Assembly: GCA_028023455.1 (NCBI GenBank)
Contig: JAQFVV010012512.1
Span: 3,441,935-3,505,934, forward strand
DNA from: Epiperipatus broadwayi
Taxonomy: Eukaryota > Onychophora > Udeonychophora > Euonychophora > Peripatidae
Reading direction: 5' to 3'
Length of the DNA stretch: 64,000 nt
Shown: one piece after another, positions 23,766 to 37,544 of the stretch
Layout: each line of letters begins with the position of its first letter
Numbering within the stretch: the stretch's first letter is position 1
Notes under the pieces: model-generated
The model's database searches: none
The model's input: only the letters and a program-made list of their open reading frames with translations
Told to the model about the DNA's origin: nothing
Translations under genes and position numbers: made by a program

Positions 23766-26700
23766 TAAACTAATTCGTATGTATAATTCTAATTATTAAC
23801 TTTAATTAGACTATCTGTTTATTTAAATATAAAATGGTATGTGTGTGACCTTGAGTCATCAGATAGCAGCACAATAATTAATTAGAAAATATATAATTTT
23901 AGAATGAATAAATAGAGACGAACCACAGGTAGCTTAAATTCACATATATATATATTTAATAAAACATTTTGATTTATTTATCTAATGTCTCTCTCTGATT
24001 TGATTTCATAAAATTATTTAATACAAATTTATATTCTGTTGTTTATTATAGGCGGTATAGTTTATATGGCAATCTAACAAATGAAAACGATTATCGATTT
24101 GTGGGAGACGCCCGCCCAAGTCTGAGATATAGGAACGGATATTTTTAAAGAGCTATGATAAATATAATTTTATTTTGATTGATTTTATTTTAAGAGAGAA
24201 ATTATTAACTCAAACTATAGGGATTGGTGTTGGAGAGAGTGACATAGTTAAAATATAAATAGATCGCGATATTCGCAAATAAATATTTCAAGATTTAAAA
24301 TACCAAATCAGTCATCATGGTCAATCCGCCATAATGTGCTCAGACAAAGGAAAGTTAACAAATTTCAGTGTCCGATTAGACTCAATTTCTGCCCTGTTCC
24401 TGTGACACCAAGAAGTAAATAAAGAATATAGTCTGCACCATTGGCAAACCAAAAATATTACAGGTGAAAGAATGAGAATCGCCAAGGCTAGCTGAGCTTA
24501 GCTTGCCCCAGTTCTTCCCATTTTAGCTTTCATATCCTGACAAGAAAATTGATGGCCAGTGAAATTATCACGTGGTCTAGTTATGATCTAATAGTCACAA
24601 AGAACACAAGACAAGTAATTAAGCAAAATACCAGCAAGGCAAAATACGAGTACTGGAGAATATATTTTAGCATTTAAATTTATAATTATGCTGAGCTATA
24701 AAGATTACATAAATGCATACGGATCGATCAAGATCAGACCAAACAAGAATAAAATAAGTACTAATTATTATTACAAATATTTGTAATGAGCGGCACATAT
24801 CTCCCTTCAACACAAAATCCCACTAACATTTCAAATGACATTCTATTTCTCTCTTATTATTTAACACGAATCTAATTTTCTAAATCCCCCTCCCTTTCAC
24901 TTTTTAAAAATGAAATAATTTAACTAAATGAATTCTCATACCTGAATCTCACGTCTCCCCACACTAAATCGTTTACTCATAAATATAAAAAAGACATAAT
25001 ATAAAATGGTTTCATCTCGACAAGATAAAGGTTGCTCCAAGTATTAATCTTTCAGAGCTAGAGAATTATTCATTTTCAATTAACGACAAACGTTGGTCAG
25101 GAAATAGGCAGAAACATATTTATTTGAGTAAAGCTTTTGTCGAGATGGAAAAAAAATTGGCATAAATTCATTTCATTTTCAGTAATTAATAATAATATTT
25201 TCTAAACTGCAATTAAAAGAAAGTTTAGTATTAAGAAGAGGCATAATTTTTAGACAGATAGAAGGAGAGCAAAGGCATTAGATTTTTAAGTAATAGCAAG
25301 TATAGTTTACAGACTATTAAATTAAATATTTTAAATTACATTTAAATTATGTTATGGGGATTACATTTTAGAAGACATTACAATTAGAAGGATTTACATT
25401 ATTGGTTCGCTGGAGTTTAGAAGAATAAATTAGGCGGTTAGAAATTAACAAATTGGAAACATTACTTAATTTATTATAAGTCCAAGTGGAAGTTGGAATC
25501 CCATGATGAAAACTGAATTCCCATATAGGCATAGCTAGCTATGAATTGAATAAAAGAGTTCAATAGTTCAGCAGTTCATTTTTACGAGGTTTCTCGAGCT
25601 TATGGTATTTTGATGGTCGTGTTTAGGACACGGGAGACTGGCAGATTGACGCCGCCATCTACTCTGCTACTATACTCCAGAACATTTTTATCATGATTTT
25701 AAAAATTTGCCTGATGTAGATTTGCTAGGCAATTGCTGACAAAAACTTGGGACTGGCTGGCCTCTATTGTTCTCTTTGGCTATTTATACCCTTTTCAATT
25801 ATTTTTGGGAGATTCCCTTCTTCATATGCTCCAGGCTAAATAGCAATGTTAGAATACCTAAAGTATATTGGTATTGTATTCTTGAGATCAACTTTCCGAT
25901 AAACCCAATGATTTAATTGTTTCAAATCTATTTTTAATTAAATGTAGGTTTGCAGAATTTTTATTTCAAATTATCTTTTACTTTAATTAGAAAATCCATT
26001 ACTATTTTGTTAAAGGATTTTCTTTTGTTTGACGCTACGGAATGTTAGTGGCATTTATCTTGAAAGCAAATCTCCAGAATAAAATACTTAAAAAAAAATA
26101 TATTAAAAATTTATATATTGATTTTTATAAAAGTTTCCATCTGTAATTCTATATATATGTATTTATGTATATATCTAACAGGGCCCCTCTAATATTTATA
26201 ATAAAACATTTTAATAGAAAATTTATACTTTAACAACTTATTTACTGGCCAAAAATTTAAATGTAGATAAAATGGCAGATGGAAAGTTTTACAAACATTG
26301 TAACATGTGTGGATCAGGTTTGATCCTTGTCTAGTAATCTAGAAAGACGTGAAGCATGGATCTGATCTACAGATCCATCTGCTTCAGTAATAAATTTAAG
26401 TAATAATAAATTAAAAGGTAATAATTTATTAAACTGGTAAATAGATCCTAAGAGATCTTGTTCTATGTAGATTTCTGTTCACAATTGTCCAAGATTATGT
26501 ATGTTTTCTTTGTTGTTATTAGTATATTCATAAACTTATAAATAGTTTAAATAATTTTTTTTTGAAAATATATTTAGTTGTCCTATACATATTATCATTG
26601 CTATTGCTATCAACATATTTTTATTGTTGTCATAAAAACCATCATCAGTCAATATAATAGATTTTATTGTGTGTCAGCATATCAAATAAGATTTCTAAGC

Positions 26701-29700
26701 ATATAAAGTTTTATTGCTTATTGATCAAAACACTGTTGATCTTAAGCACATGTATTATTTTTAAATAATATTTTAAAGATGAAATATTTAGTTTTTGGAA
26801 TAACCTGTTTATCTAAATCATTAGATACATCATTCACTGATCTTGATCATATTGCCCATGATCATTAAATAAAAGATATTTTGTAGATTATTATATTTAT
26901 TTTATTAAGAATTTATTAATATCTCATACAATTTAAAATTCATTTTATTGTTAATATTGAAATTGTGAAATGTTCTTTATTAATTCCATTTTTAATTTAT
27001 GAACTGTCTTTGCTTGTTATATTTGGGTAGCAGCAAAATCCTTCTTACTGATCCAAATATATCTTTCAAAAAAATTGTAGCATTCAAACTATTGAACCCT
27101 GAAAAAAGTTAATGATTGATAGTCTCAGCTTTGAATCTATTGTTAGTTTTTCTATTTTTTAACTTATTTGCTATTGTTTGCTTTGATCTCTTATGTTTAT
27201 TCTGTTTGTTTAATTGATTCAGTATAATTTTAAGGTGTTTCTTTTCTAGTTTAAAACTTATAATCTATTTTAATTTAGTGGTTAAATATTTTTTTGTTTA
27301 GTCAAGCGTAGAACCCCTTACCTTTATATCATTATTGTCTTGCTGTTGTTTAATACAATATTAGTTTTATAGTTCAGGATCTCATTCTTCATCATCAACA
27401 TTGTTATCATAGCTCATCCATATTTTTCTTTTATTTTTATCCTCATTTCATCTTTAATTATTATCATAATTGATCCATCTTTCATTGATCCATATTCTTT
27501 CACCATCTTAATTATTCGTCACCCCAACACATTTCCTTTTCCTTCTCTTCACCATTAAGTTAATTTGTTTCCATTAGTTAAGCATTATTTGTTCATCATC
27601 CATTCAATCATCGACATTTTAATCCATTTATCACCCAACTCATAATACTAACTCCATATTCATTTCATAGATGGATGCCTTCCTGATTATTGACTATTAA
27701 ATAGAATTTCAAACTAAATTTAACTTGAATATTTTTTATTTTGGATCTTGAAGTTAATTTAATCAAATGTTGAGTAGTAACTATAGGAAATGTAGGACTG
27801 ATATAAAGTAGTATAAGTATCGGTAGTACCCTGTGGCCTCTATTTATGTTTATTCATGTTCATGTTAGCCAAGTCAGTTTCTAATATATTTATTATTATT
27901 TGGTGTTGGCTAAGAATGTAGTATGAATGTTATGTGGTCCGTGTGGTAGTTTGTGACTTTCCTTAGATTTATTGATTTATGCTAACCAAGTCTTATTTCT
28001 TTGGATTGGTTCATGTTCAGGCAGAGTCTAGTTTGTTTTAAGATTTTATTTTTGATATTTGTTATTTCTATTTAATATAATATGTAGAGGGTTAAAAAGG
28101 TCTATCCTGTTTTGAGAAGGTAATAGTATTTTTATTTTCTTTGTATGGAAGTTACAATATATATGTATTAGAACTGAGATTATTCTTAGATATTGCCTAA
28201 TAGTTTTGTTCCTAAGGATCTACTTCAGATTGTTTACTTCTGCTTCATATGTAATGAGTATACATAAATATAATAAAAGAAGAAAATAATCTTAAAGGCA
28301 GGACTGAATTTTAATCAAGAACTCTCAAGAATACAGAGCTGGAACAATTCCAGAATATCCTACAGCTAATAAGTCTGGTATTAAAGTCTTTTTTATTTTG
28401 AAAAATTAATATATTTTCAAAAGTATTTAATGGCAAAATTAATATTTTTTAATTGCATTCATAAATAGTATTTCTTAATAATTATTGATTTTCTTTATAT
28501 GATAATAGTTAGATTTATTTTTATTTTTAACTTTTTATAAACATTGATTTGTTATGGTATCAATTTTGACGCTAACATTTACATTGCACGCAATATGTTA
28601 TGAAATAAATTAAGTCGTGTTGAACGTAACGTTAAAAAAAAAAAATATGAGAAATAAAAATTAAAATAAAGTAGTGATAATTAGGAATTTAAAGTTTAGC
28701 CCTTTATTTTCAATTAGTTGCCTAAACTACCAACTTCAATTAAAATTCTTGCTTTTATTTTACTAACTTCTTTGCTGGGAACTAAATCAAAGCAATGAAT
28801 AATGAACAAGCAATAATTTGATCATTATTTGCAGTGAATATTATCATTGTTTACTACTGTCTCAACAAATACATTAAATCAAATATCTGAATTGATTGTA
28901 TGAGTGCTGTTGTATAATAGTTGACACATCTATCTATCTTATGGATTTGAGATGAAACTTAGAAATTATTTTCAGCTTGCAAACTGATAGGTTATTTTTT
29001 TCAAGTAGTTCATAGCCAACTCAGCAAACGCATTGAAAATTGGTTGTTTAAATGCTACCTAATTTCGAACTAGGGGATTAAAAAAAATCCAGATTTTTCT
29101 GAGATATATCTCTGTGCTGTCTATAAAAACAATAAATATAAGATTGTAATATGATGGGCCTTCTTTATTGATAGGGAAAATGTCATATTTCTATAGATAT
29201 GGAGCTTATAATAATCTTAAGTGCATATTAGCTACCTATAATAAAATAAAGCCAAAAATCTCTATTTGTGTGAGTACATATATAGAGGATGGAGTGAATA
29301 TCCTTAAAGTATAGTGGTTACTACTGTCAGGGTAGCGAACTTGAGTGAAACTTGGATTTTTTTATTTTTATCAAATAACATCCAGAACTAACCTTCATAA
29401 CTATCCAATTATTATTAGAGATTGGTTATACAGTTACTTTTATCTATTCGATAAAAGAAGAACCTGGCTAATTTTCAGTAAATAAATATTAGGGATAAGC
29501 TATTTGAAAACTTATCCTTATGAGTGGGTGAAACCTTGCTTACTCTTCACAAAAGCAGGTCATTTTATTATTAATGAATATGTTACTCTATATATATTTT
29601 TTAGTTTATGTGATAAGTTAAATAAATATTTATATATTGGAACTTTTGTTTAAATATTTGGAAATAATTTTATTGTACTGTAAATTATGTGTATTTTTTG

Positions 29701-31035
29701 TTTGTTTATTTTAGTTTTTTAATTAATTTATATAAAAATAAAGTTGTTTTTAAAATTTACATGGGTTAATGGATTTGGGAAACTGATTAGAATATTTGAT
29801 AAGAATCTTCTGTAATTAAAATCAAACATTTTGAAACCATTTATTAAGGTTAATTATGTAGAAATGTTAATTAAGTAATTAGTTATTTTTTAAGTAATTT
29901 TTTGTTGAAAACATTCAATTGATCTGGCATCAGAAGTTGTTTAAATTAGAAAAAAATCTGCTTCTAATTATTACTATTTTGAAGAGAAGCACCCAAGAGA
30001 TAGCAGTAGTTTGCAAAGCAAGTCAATTTTCTCCAAGTGCTGAGGTTCACAACCTATATATTACAATATAATAATAATTATAAATAATATCAACTATTGC
30101 AAATAATGTTAATTTATTTCAAAAAATTCAATATACAGTAAAACTTCAGTATAAAATATAATTTCCAAGTAGAACTATGAAAGTTTATAAAGTTGATTAA
30201 AGATTTGCAGTGTATGTTGTCTGCTAATCTTGAATATATGGTTGTAGAATTATTAATCATCATTCTTGCACAAGATTCTAAGTGATCTGTGAAACAGTAA
30301 TGAGAGCCAACATAGTTGGGTATCTACATTCGATTTTACATTTAGTTGATGCTTTTAAATGACATAGAGCTAATGAAACCATGCTGGGTTAACTAATGGA
30401 TAAATTTAAGATTAAAACTACTTTTCAGATGTTAATATATAGATAAATTTTATAATAAAATAAGACAGAAAATAAAATCTATAAATGAAACATTTCCATC
30501 TTTTTTTTACTTCTTAGAAATTAATCGTAAAATAAACTTTGCATTCTTCATTTATAATTTTTTTTTCTTTAATTTTTTACAAAAAAAATCTAAAAATAAA
30601 CCATGTAGGTATGAATATATTTGAGCTTCTACATTCAATTTTATGTTTACTTGATGCTTATAAATGGTGGAAAATAGAACCTCTACCTAGCCTTTATTTG
30701 GAAAATTTATTCAGGTTACTGTAAGTAATGAAAACAACAAAAAAACATTTCATTTTAACTTTCTTTTTAGTGTGTGCTACAAAGCTGATTCATTATTTTC
30801 ATTTTGATTGTTCTATTAGTCTTATTGTATTTTGAATTAAACAAAAAAATCTCATTTATTTTATGAAAAATAAAAATTTTAGTTGACAATTTTTATTTTG
30901 ATCTGTAGTTGGATATCTAAATTCAATTTTACATTTTTAGCTACTTTGTGGAGCTAATAAAACTACACTAGAATACCTCATTGATAAATTCTAGTTTCTT
31001 TTTATTTTGAAAAATTATTGCTCGTAATAATACCT
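23766..31035. other. 7 kb of AT-rich sequence with no recognised gene or element
   Basis: No frame gives a recognisable protein. Sub-stretches near 24050-24560 and 25600-25680 are somewhat richer in G+C. A TCAT/TTAT-rich pyrimidine tract spans about 27370-27670. There is a short palindrome at 26353-26386 around GGATCTGATCTACAGATCC. None could be assigned to a family. Confidence 0.45.
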
Positions 31036-31039
31036 ATGT

Positions 31040-31855
31040 TATATAATGATCATGCCAATAGCTCTTAACAAGCTTTTCAGAACATTTCCATCTTCAGATC
31101 GGTTTCTAACTCTGGCTTTCGTCAGTGAGTGCTAGGATATTCAGGCATTAGGTTTAAAATACCAGGTCAAACCCAGCACTTTATCTAATATTTAACTATT
31201 AAGTAGAAAATCTGAAATTTTCAGATACCCATATGTGTCTTCAAATTCAGCTATCTAACTCAAATAGCCATATGGGATTGAACTAAGTTCAGATACACTA
31301 TATAGTAATAGCATTAGCAATATAAAATAGCCAAAGCCTTAAGAGCAATAACAATAATTGCAAGGAAATGAGGTCATAAACTTGTATTGTAAATAGTATA
31401 TAATGAGCATACCAATAGCTCTTAACAAGCTTTTCAGAACATCCCTATCCTCAGACCAATTTCTAGCTCTGGCATTGCTCAGTGATGCACTAGGATATTC
31501 AAACAGTAGATTTAAAATATCAAGCCAAGGCCAGCACTTTATTTAATGTTTTACTATTAAGAAGAAAATAATGACATTTTCAGACATCCATATGTCTTCA
31601 AATCCAGCTAATAGCTTTAGATAGCTGGATTTGAAGATATATGGATGTCTGAAAATGTCACAGTTTTTTACTTGATAGTTAAACATTAGATAAAGTGCTG
31701 GGCTTGATCTGGTATTTTAAATTTAATGCTTGAGCATCCTAGTGACTCACTGATGAAAGTCAGAGCTAGAAACTAGTCTGAGAATAAAGGTATGCTGAAA
31801 TTAAGTCACATGATATATGACTTTATTTCCTTGCAAGTAATAATACCTAATATTT
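31040..31855. repeat. Compound element: direct repeat plus palindrome
   Basis: One unit of about 220 bp (start ATGCCAATAGCTCTTAACAA, later AGCACTTTAT and TTTCAGACATCCATATG) occurs at about 31040-31265. It recurs at 31397-31610 in the same orientation and as the reverse complement at 31614-31800. The centre is at about 31612, in CCAGCTAATAGCTTTAGATAGCTGG. The outer arms extend to GCAAGGAAAT (31360) and its mirror (31839). Its TCAGTGA..GTCAGAGCTAGAAAC block recurs in the element at 50741-51139, so it belongs to a wider fold-back superfamily. Confidence 0.85.
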
Positions 31856-31866
31856 ATGGGCTAATT

Positions 31867-31992
31867 GACTCATTTGCATAGAATTTGCATGTTATACATA
31901 TAGAATGATTCCAACGAATGATTATGAGAGACTCATTTGCATAGAATTTGCATGTTATACATATAGAATGATTCCAACGAATGATTATGAGA
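31867..31992 (+). repeat. Perfect tandem duplication of 63 bp with four octamers
   Basis: Units 31867-31929 and 31930-31992 are identical. Each starts GACTCATTTGCATAGAATTT and holds ATTTGCAT twice, 11 bp apart. The octamers lie at 31872-31879, 31883-31890, 31935-31942 and 31946-31953. ATTTGCAT is the classical POU (Oct) factor octamer. A regulatory role is speculative. Confidence 0.95.
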
Positions 31993-31999
31993 AATACAT

Positions 32000-33857
32000 T
32001 TTCTCGAAAGCGCTCAGCCATTTCAATTGACTAATTCATATTAATTATACAGCTTTACGTTATAAGTGTGATAGCCCTATTTAATATTATCATAATTTGG
32101 ACCAGCGTAAAGCATAAATCTACAATTTATTACTTAAAAATTAATTTGTAAATTACAATATAATTTCAAATTTCTAATTACTTATAACTGACATATTTGT
32201 TTCAAACTTTTATTATTATTTGTCTTTCAAATGTTAAACTTCTTATTTGGTTTTCAAAAGTGAGAAAAATAAAATACGTTTAAATGTGTTGATTTTTATG
32301 AAAATAATACTAAAGACCAAAATAAAAATTGTCAGCTACAAATTTTTGTTATTTTTCATAAAGTAAATTGACTTTTCTTATTGAATACAAATTATAATAA
32401 AACTAATAATACAATCAAAATAAAAATAATGAAGCACTTTTTATCCAACAAATAAAAAGGTTAAAATGAAAAAAGTATTTTTTTGTTTTTTTAGTAGTGA
32501 TGATAAACTGAGTGAACATCCTGAAAAAAGGCTAGAAAGCGAATTCTGTTCCCCGTGATTTAAAAGCATCAACTAAACCATAAAATCTTTGAAAGTAGAA
32601 GTCCGACTTTGAAAAATAAAAAAAATTGTAGCCGACAATTTTCATGTTGACTTTTAGTATTGCTTTCATAAAACTTTACATTTACAATTGACCTTTTTTT
32701 TTTTTTTTTCAAAACCAAGCAAGAAATTTAAAAATTTGAAAGGCAATTAATAAGAGTTTGAAATCAGTGTGTCAATTACAAGTAATAATTAGATTTATTT
32801 AATTTATAAATTAATTTATCTGTCAATATTAACTGCTATTATGAGAAATCACTATTCAAAATAAAAAGAAAATTCAATTTATCAAATGAATTATCCCAGT
32901 ATACTTTCATTAGCTCCATATAATGGCTAAAAGTGTAAAATCAAATTTAGAAACCCGATTTTATTGGTAACCAGTAATGGATGTGACAATTTTAGGGAAA
33001 GTTGTACATCTTTCATTGCAGAAATAATCTCATTTTTGTTCTTGAATGAATCATATTTAATCAATGTCTTTTAGAAATGCTTTTATCATTTCTCTTTCTA
33101 TGAAATATTTTTTTATGTTTTGTAAACATATAGAAGAAATGATATAATTGTTGCAGTTTTTCATTTAATAATGGGTAATTGTTGGCTGTTTAATTGCGAC
33201 TTAAAAGAATTTAACAGTCATTTACATAATTTTCTTTTTCAATGTAACTTTATTAATATTTACATGAATGGTTTTAAATGATCGCCAGCATAATATGTAT
33301 AATAAACACATTTTTTATTTGGCATTGTGAAGAAAAAATGTTCTCCATTCTATATTAAATTTGTACATTTTTATTTTCTCTCAACTTGTTTCAGATATTA
33401 GTAATATGATAAAATTCTATTTTTTAAATGATAAATTACCTAAATACAACACCTCTGTGAACGTATTCAATGCTTCCAGGTGAGCCTTTGCATTGTGCAG
33501 TAGCTGTATTCAATGTTCTCCATCATCATGCATTTCAAATAAAGGGACATAGGTCATCTGACTTATGTTTAAGCAAGTGCTTGACTATTATGAAAAATCA
33601 ATTCTCATATGTAATAGCCTTACATGAGCAAAAAATGTATTATGTATGTCATGTAGAATTGTTTTTGTTTTTTTAATCAGGAAGTTTGTCATTACAAAAC
33701 TTCTTGGTATTCCACCAGTGGACATCTGATTGATGTCTTGTCCATCCCTGTATTAAGGACAGCGGTAACGTGTGGACAGTTTTTTGATTCACTAATAATA
33801 TTTTCAGAAGTTTCATTGTGTACCGGTCGGTTTCGTCTGTTCATATAACAAGATCTA
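32000..33857. other. AT-rich sequence, no gene seen
   Basis: I find no recognisable domain. Open frames at 33470-33676 (+) and 33692-33916 (-) are short and match nothing I know; the second abuts the repeat at 33858-34023. Confidence 0.45.
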
Positions 33858-34023
33858 GCATCTAGGCAAAAGTACCTCGAATCCAATCCTGTGCAAGATA
33901 CATAAGTCAGGAACATTCATGAACTCTGCCCTATTTGCCTATTTTCCAGATCTACCCACTTATGAGCAACAATTCCAATGATACTGATCTAATTTATTCC
34001 TACCCCGCCGGCATCACAAAGTC
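33858..34023. repeat. Unclassified repeat, copy 2
   Basis: This is the same family as 23586-23765, in the same orientation. It begins near AGGCAAAAGTACCTCGAATCC and ends near CCCCGCCGGCATCA. Confidence 0.65.
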
Positions 34024-37000
34024 GTGACACAAAAAGACTCTTATTCGAACTTGGTTCATGTCTAGGATATTATAATTAGCGATTTCAATCATCTAGTAAG
34101 TGAAACCTTGTTATATTACATCAAAATTATTTCTATTCAATGAATGAAACAATGACTTAGATATTTAGAAAGATATAAAATTTATTAAATCAACTTGGAG
34201 TATATATGATTGCACACGTTATTGGTGTTACAATGTCAATAAAATGGGTGTTTATCTCCCTTGGACAACATTAACCTCCCTTACAATACTATACAATGAA
34301 CATATTTAATCATCAATAACAAATCATTCATGGCTTTATTCTAGTGCGGCTATTTATATGTCAATAATTTATCGATTGACTGGGATACATAAGATTTTTA
34401 ATAATAGCGCTAGACTACGGTACCCGAAGTTATTTGAATCCACCAGTAATAAGAACAGCAGCATTCAGGCCAATACGTAAGTTTATTCAGTCGGACGATA
34501 AGGGTAATTTTATTTAATTAATATTTGCATTTTGCTATATAAGAACGTGTGTGGGAAGCTAATTTGGGAAATAATAATAATGGCAGAAGTGTCGTATCTG
34601 AAAGTGCGAATGAAATATATATATAAAAATGGTAATCCATTTAGTATAATCATAACAGTACGGTTTAGGAGAATTAATAGGCTTTTAACAAAAACGAAAT
34701 ATGGGAAAGTGGTACGTGTATGAGGGCAATGGAACGATCTATTCTAAGATCTAAGAAGACGCTTCAATTCACCGTTAAAGAAATGCGACTCTCTGCAAAC
34801 GTCGGCAGGGTCGGGTCATAAACAACTAAGAAGGCGCTTTATTGAATTGCCATAGGCTGGACTTTTGCCAGAGCGAACCCTATGCAACAATATCTCGCGC
34901 TGAAGAAATCCAAAGAGGTTTGCCAAACCTTGTCCTTGGTATTAGAAGTAAAAGTGAACGAAGCACAAAGATATATATATATCACGAAGGGCCGGTATAC
35001 ACGTAACGCTTGCATTAATATAAATATATAGATATTTAGCTAAGGAATAAATAACTATCGCCTATCTTTATTAATAAAAACCCCTCGTACCGGTATGATT
35101 TGATTACTACGTGGATGTGGAAGAATTACAGTTAATGCTAATATAATATAGCTCATAGAACTAAACGATCCCCCTCTTTATGTATTATTTTAAACTACAC
35201 GTAAACTTTCCACAACGTATAAATATAAATCTTTGGTTTTGAATGCTTTAATAAATAAATACTTTTCATATTATTAAATATATATACAGTCGGTGGTGGC
35301 TATTGATTTCAATAAAGTAATATTAATTTTACTCATATAAATCTATTTGCAGATTTTAGAAGTTAGCGCTATTATTTAATCAACCAAATAAACACATTTC
35401 TAAGAAAATAGATTTTTACTTAGTTTTAGAAAATAACACTGTATAATAATTATCAAATTCTGATTTTATTTCCCCAGACTGGCAGGCACCCGCTATACTA
35501 AGAATAACAAATTTATTTTTAAAACTACTAGGTTAATTACCCTCTGAAAAGTAAGGAGGGTTTTCTTTTATTAAAAGAGATAGCGTAAGCATTTGCGATT
35601 CTGGGGGAAAATTATCGACATATAATTTCGTATCTGAAAGTATAAAACATAATAATGAGAATAAAATATTGCCGCATAGACGTGACATTAAGAACTAATA
35701 ATTATTCAGGAGAGGTTTAATGTAGGAGAGATTACAGCTAAGTTATATAGAGAGAGAACAAGGTACAATTAACAAAAAGGTAAGAACTTTACAAATTAAT
35801 TCATAACTAATATTAAATTTTACAAATGAAAGATTTACAAAATGTTTAAAGAAATAGATAGGTGAAAGTTAAAATTATTCATGGTAACTTTAAGAGTCTA
35901 GCAGCATTTGAAATGATTACCTCTGTAAAACATGGCGGTTCTTTTGATGATTTCAATTCCCGCAGAGACTAGATCTAGTTTATCAAACATAGTTATTCAG
36001 GCAGGTAGTAATTTTATGATTTAACGAACAGGCATATCAGTATAGTCTATGAGTATTGGGATCCATGGGCACAGATTGCAGGGAAGGCCATCTCGAATGG
36101 TGAGAAAGGCGATTTAGATTTACTCAGTACACATTGAAATTAACGAACGCAAATTTTCTTGGTGACTGCTCTCCTCGACTGTCCTAGTTACTCTCTAAAT
36201 TAATTCGTAATTAATTCCATGCCTCGGTATTTTTGGAATCCCTTTCTGATTGGTCATTGCAATCTAATTTCCAAAAGAATTTGTATACAAGCTTTTACCT
36301 ATTGTGATGGAAGATGCCATTGTTAGATAAGTATTCAAACTTTAATTAATTTTGATAAAAGAAAATGTTTGTAACAAAAGTAAATCAATTAAGTTTAGTT
36401 TCTACTTTTGATTTTAGAGAAACTTTTAATTAAAGTTATGTTAGAATATTATACAAGATTACGCTTCTCACCTTTAATTAATTTTGACTAATTACAATCG
36501 CATCTTCCATATTGGATTTAAAAGGAAAGTGGAGTTTAATGGCAAAAATAATTTAAAAACACAATTTTATAAAAGTACATATCACGAACTTTTCCACTAA
36601 ATATTGGCTCAGTACTTTTGTCTCTACAATATCTATAGATATCTGAGCTGCAATTAACAAACAATTACTATAACTTTTATAAAATAAATAAATACAGAAA
36701 TTATAATATATTTTGATATTATAAGTCCGTGATAATTAATCCCCCATTCCCTATTGCATATACGAATTTTCAGATGCTACATTTATTAATTTTATTTTGC
36801 ATGTTTAAATTCAGATATTTATGCCAATATCTTCATTAATACATATGTTAGTTAATAATACTCAAACAAAAAGATACAAACAAATGTGTTAGTGAGGGAA
36901 TATATATGCAAGAATAGGGTTTGAATTTAGGTTGGTAGCGGAAGATTGGAAGTGGGCTGTGAAGCGCAATCTGAATCTCAGATTCCGCTTCAATTGTAAC

Positions 37001-37540
37001 AGACTGTGCCAGATATATCAGAATCTCAGTGTTGAATATGATAAGCTATTTCAATTTTTTTTTTTATGATATGTTGTTAAGGATACAAGATTTTTAAAAT
37101 TTTATTTTGATGTAAGTGCTTAGCATAAAAAATATTAAGATTTATTTTTTCTACTTCTAAAGTTATTTGCAAATAGGAAGTGAAGATCAATATAAAAAAA
37201 AAATCATGAATGGCTTGGTGTAATGATAAAGTGGTAGGCTATGGAATTTTAGTTTCATGGATCGCGCCTACCTCAGTCATTCCTGATACTGAAACTTTTT
37301 AAAGATTCCTGAGCAATAAAGCTATTCTTTTTTTTTATTATTTATTTAAATATAAAATGATAATTATGAAAGAAAAAAAAGATTCATTTGAGTGTTATTT
37401 TTAAAAAAGTTATATTTCAGATTCTTAAATAGCTAAGGAACATATTAAAAATATGATGGTAGTTTATTCTTAATTTAGACTTAAAGACTTTTATTACTTG
37501 TTAAGAATTTCTGTTTGCAGTTTTAATATATATATATAAA
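34024..37540. other. Mixed sequence with an unassigned G+C-richer block
   Basis: Around 34735-34960 the composition rises (for example CGTCGGCAGGGTCGGGTC) but no frame gives a recognisable protein. 34540-34723 has a basic 63-codon frame with no domain I know. The rest is AT-rich. This block may be an eroded mobile element. Confidence 0.4.
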
Positions 37541-37544
37541 CTTT

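Noticed and set aside
27370-27670. Pyrimidine-rich tract as a satellite array
   Set aside because: It is enriched for TCAT and TTAT words but shows no consistent period.
31040-31992. CRISPR-like array
   Set aside because: The repeats are long, few, partly inverted, and without uniform spacers. The genome is eukaryotic by content.
33692-33916. 74-codon minus-strand frame with several Cys
   Set aside because: The cysteines do not form a spacing I recognise, and part of the frame overlaps an interspersed repeat.
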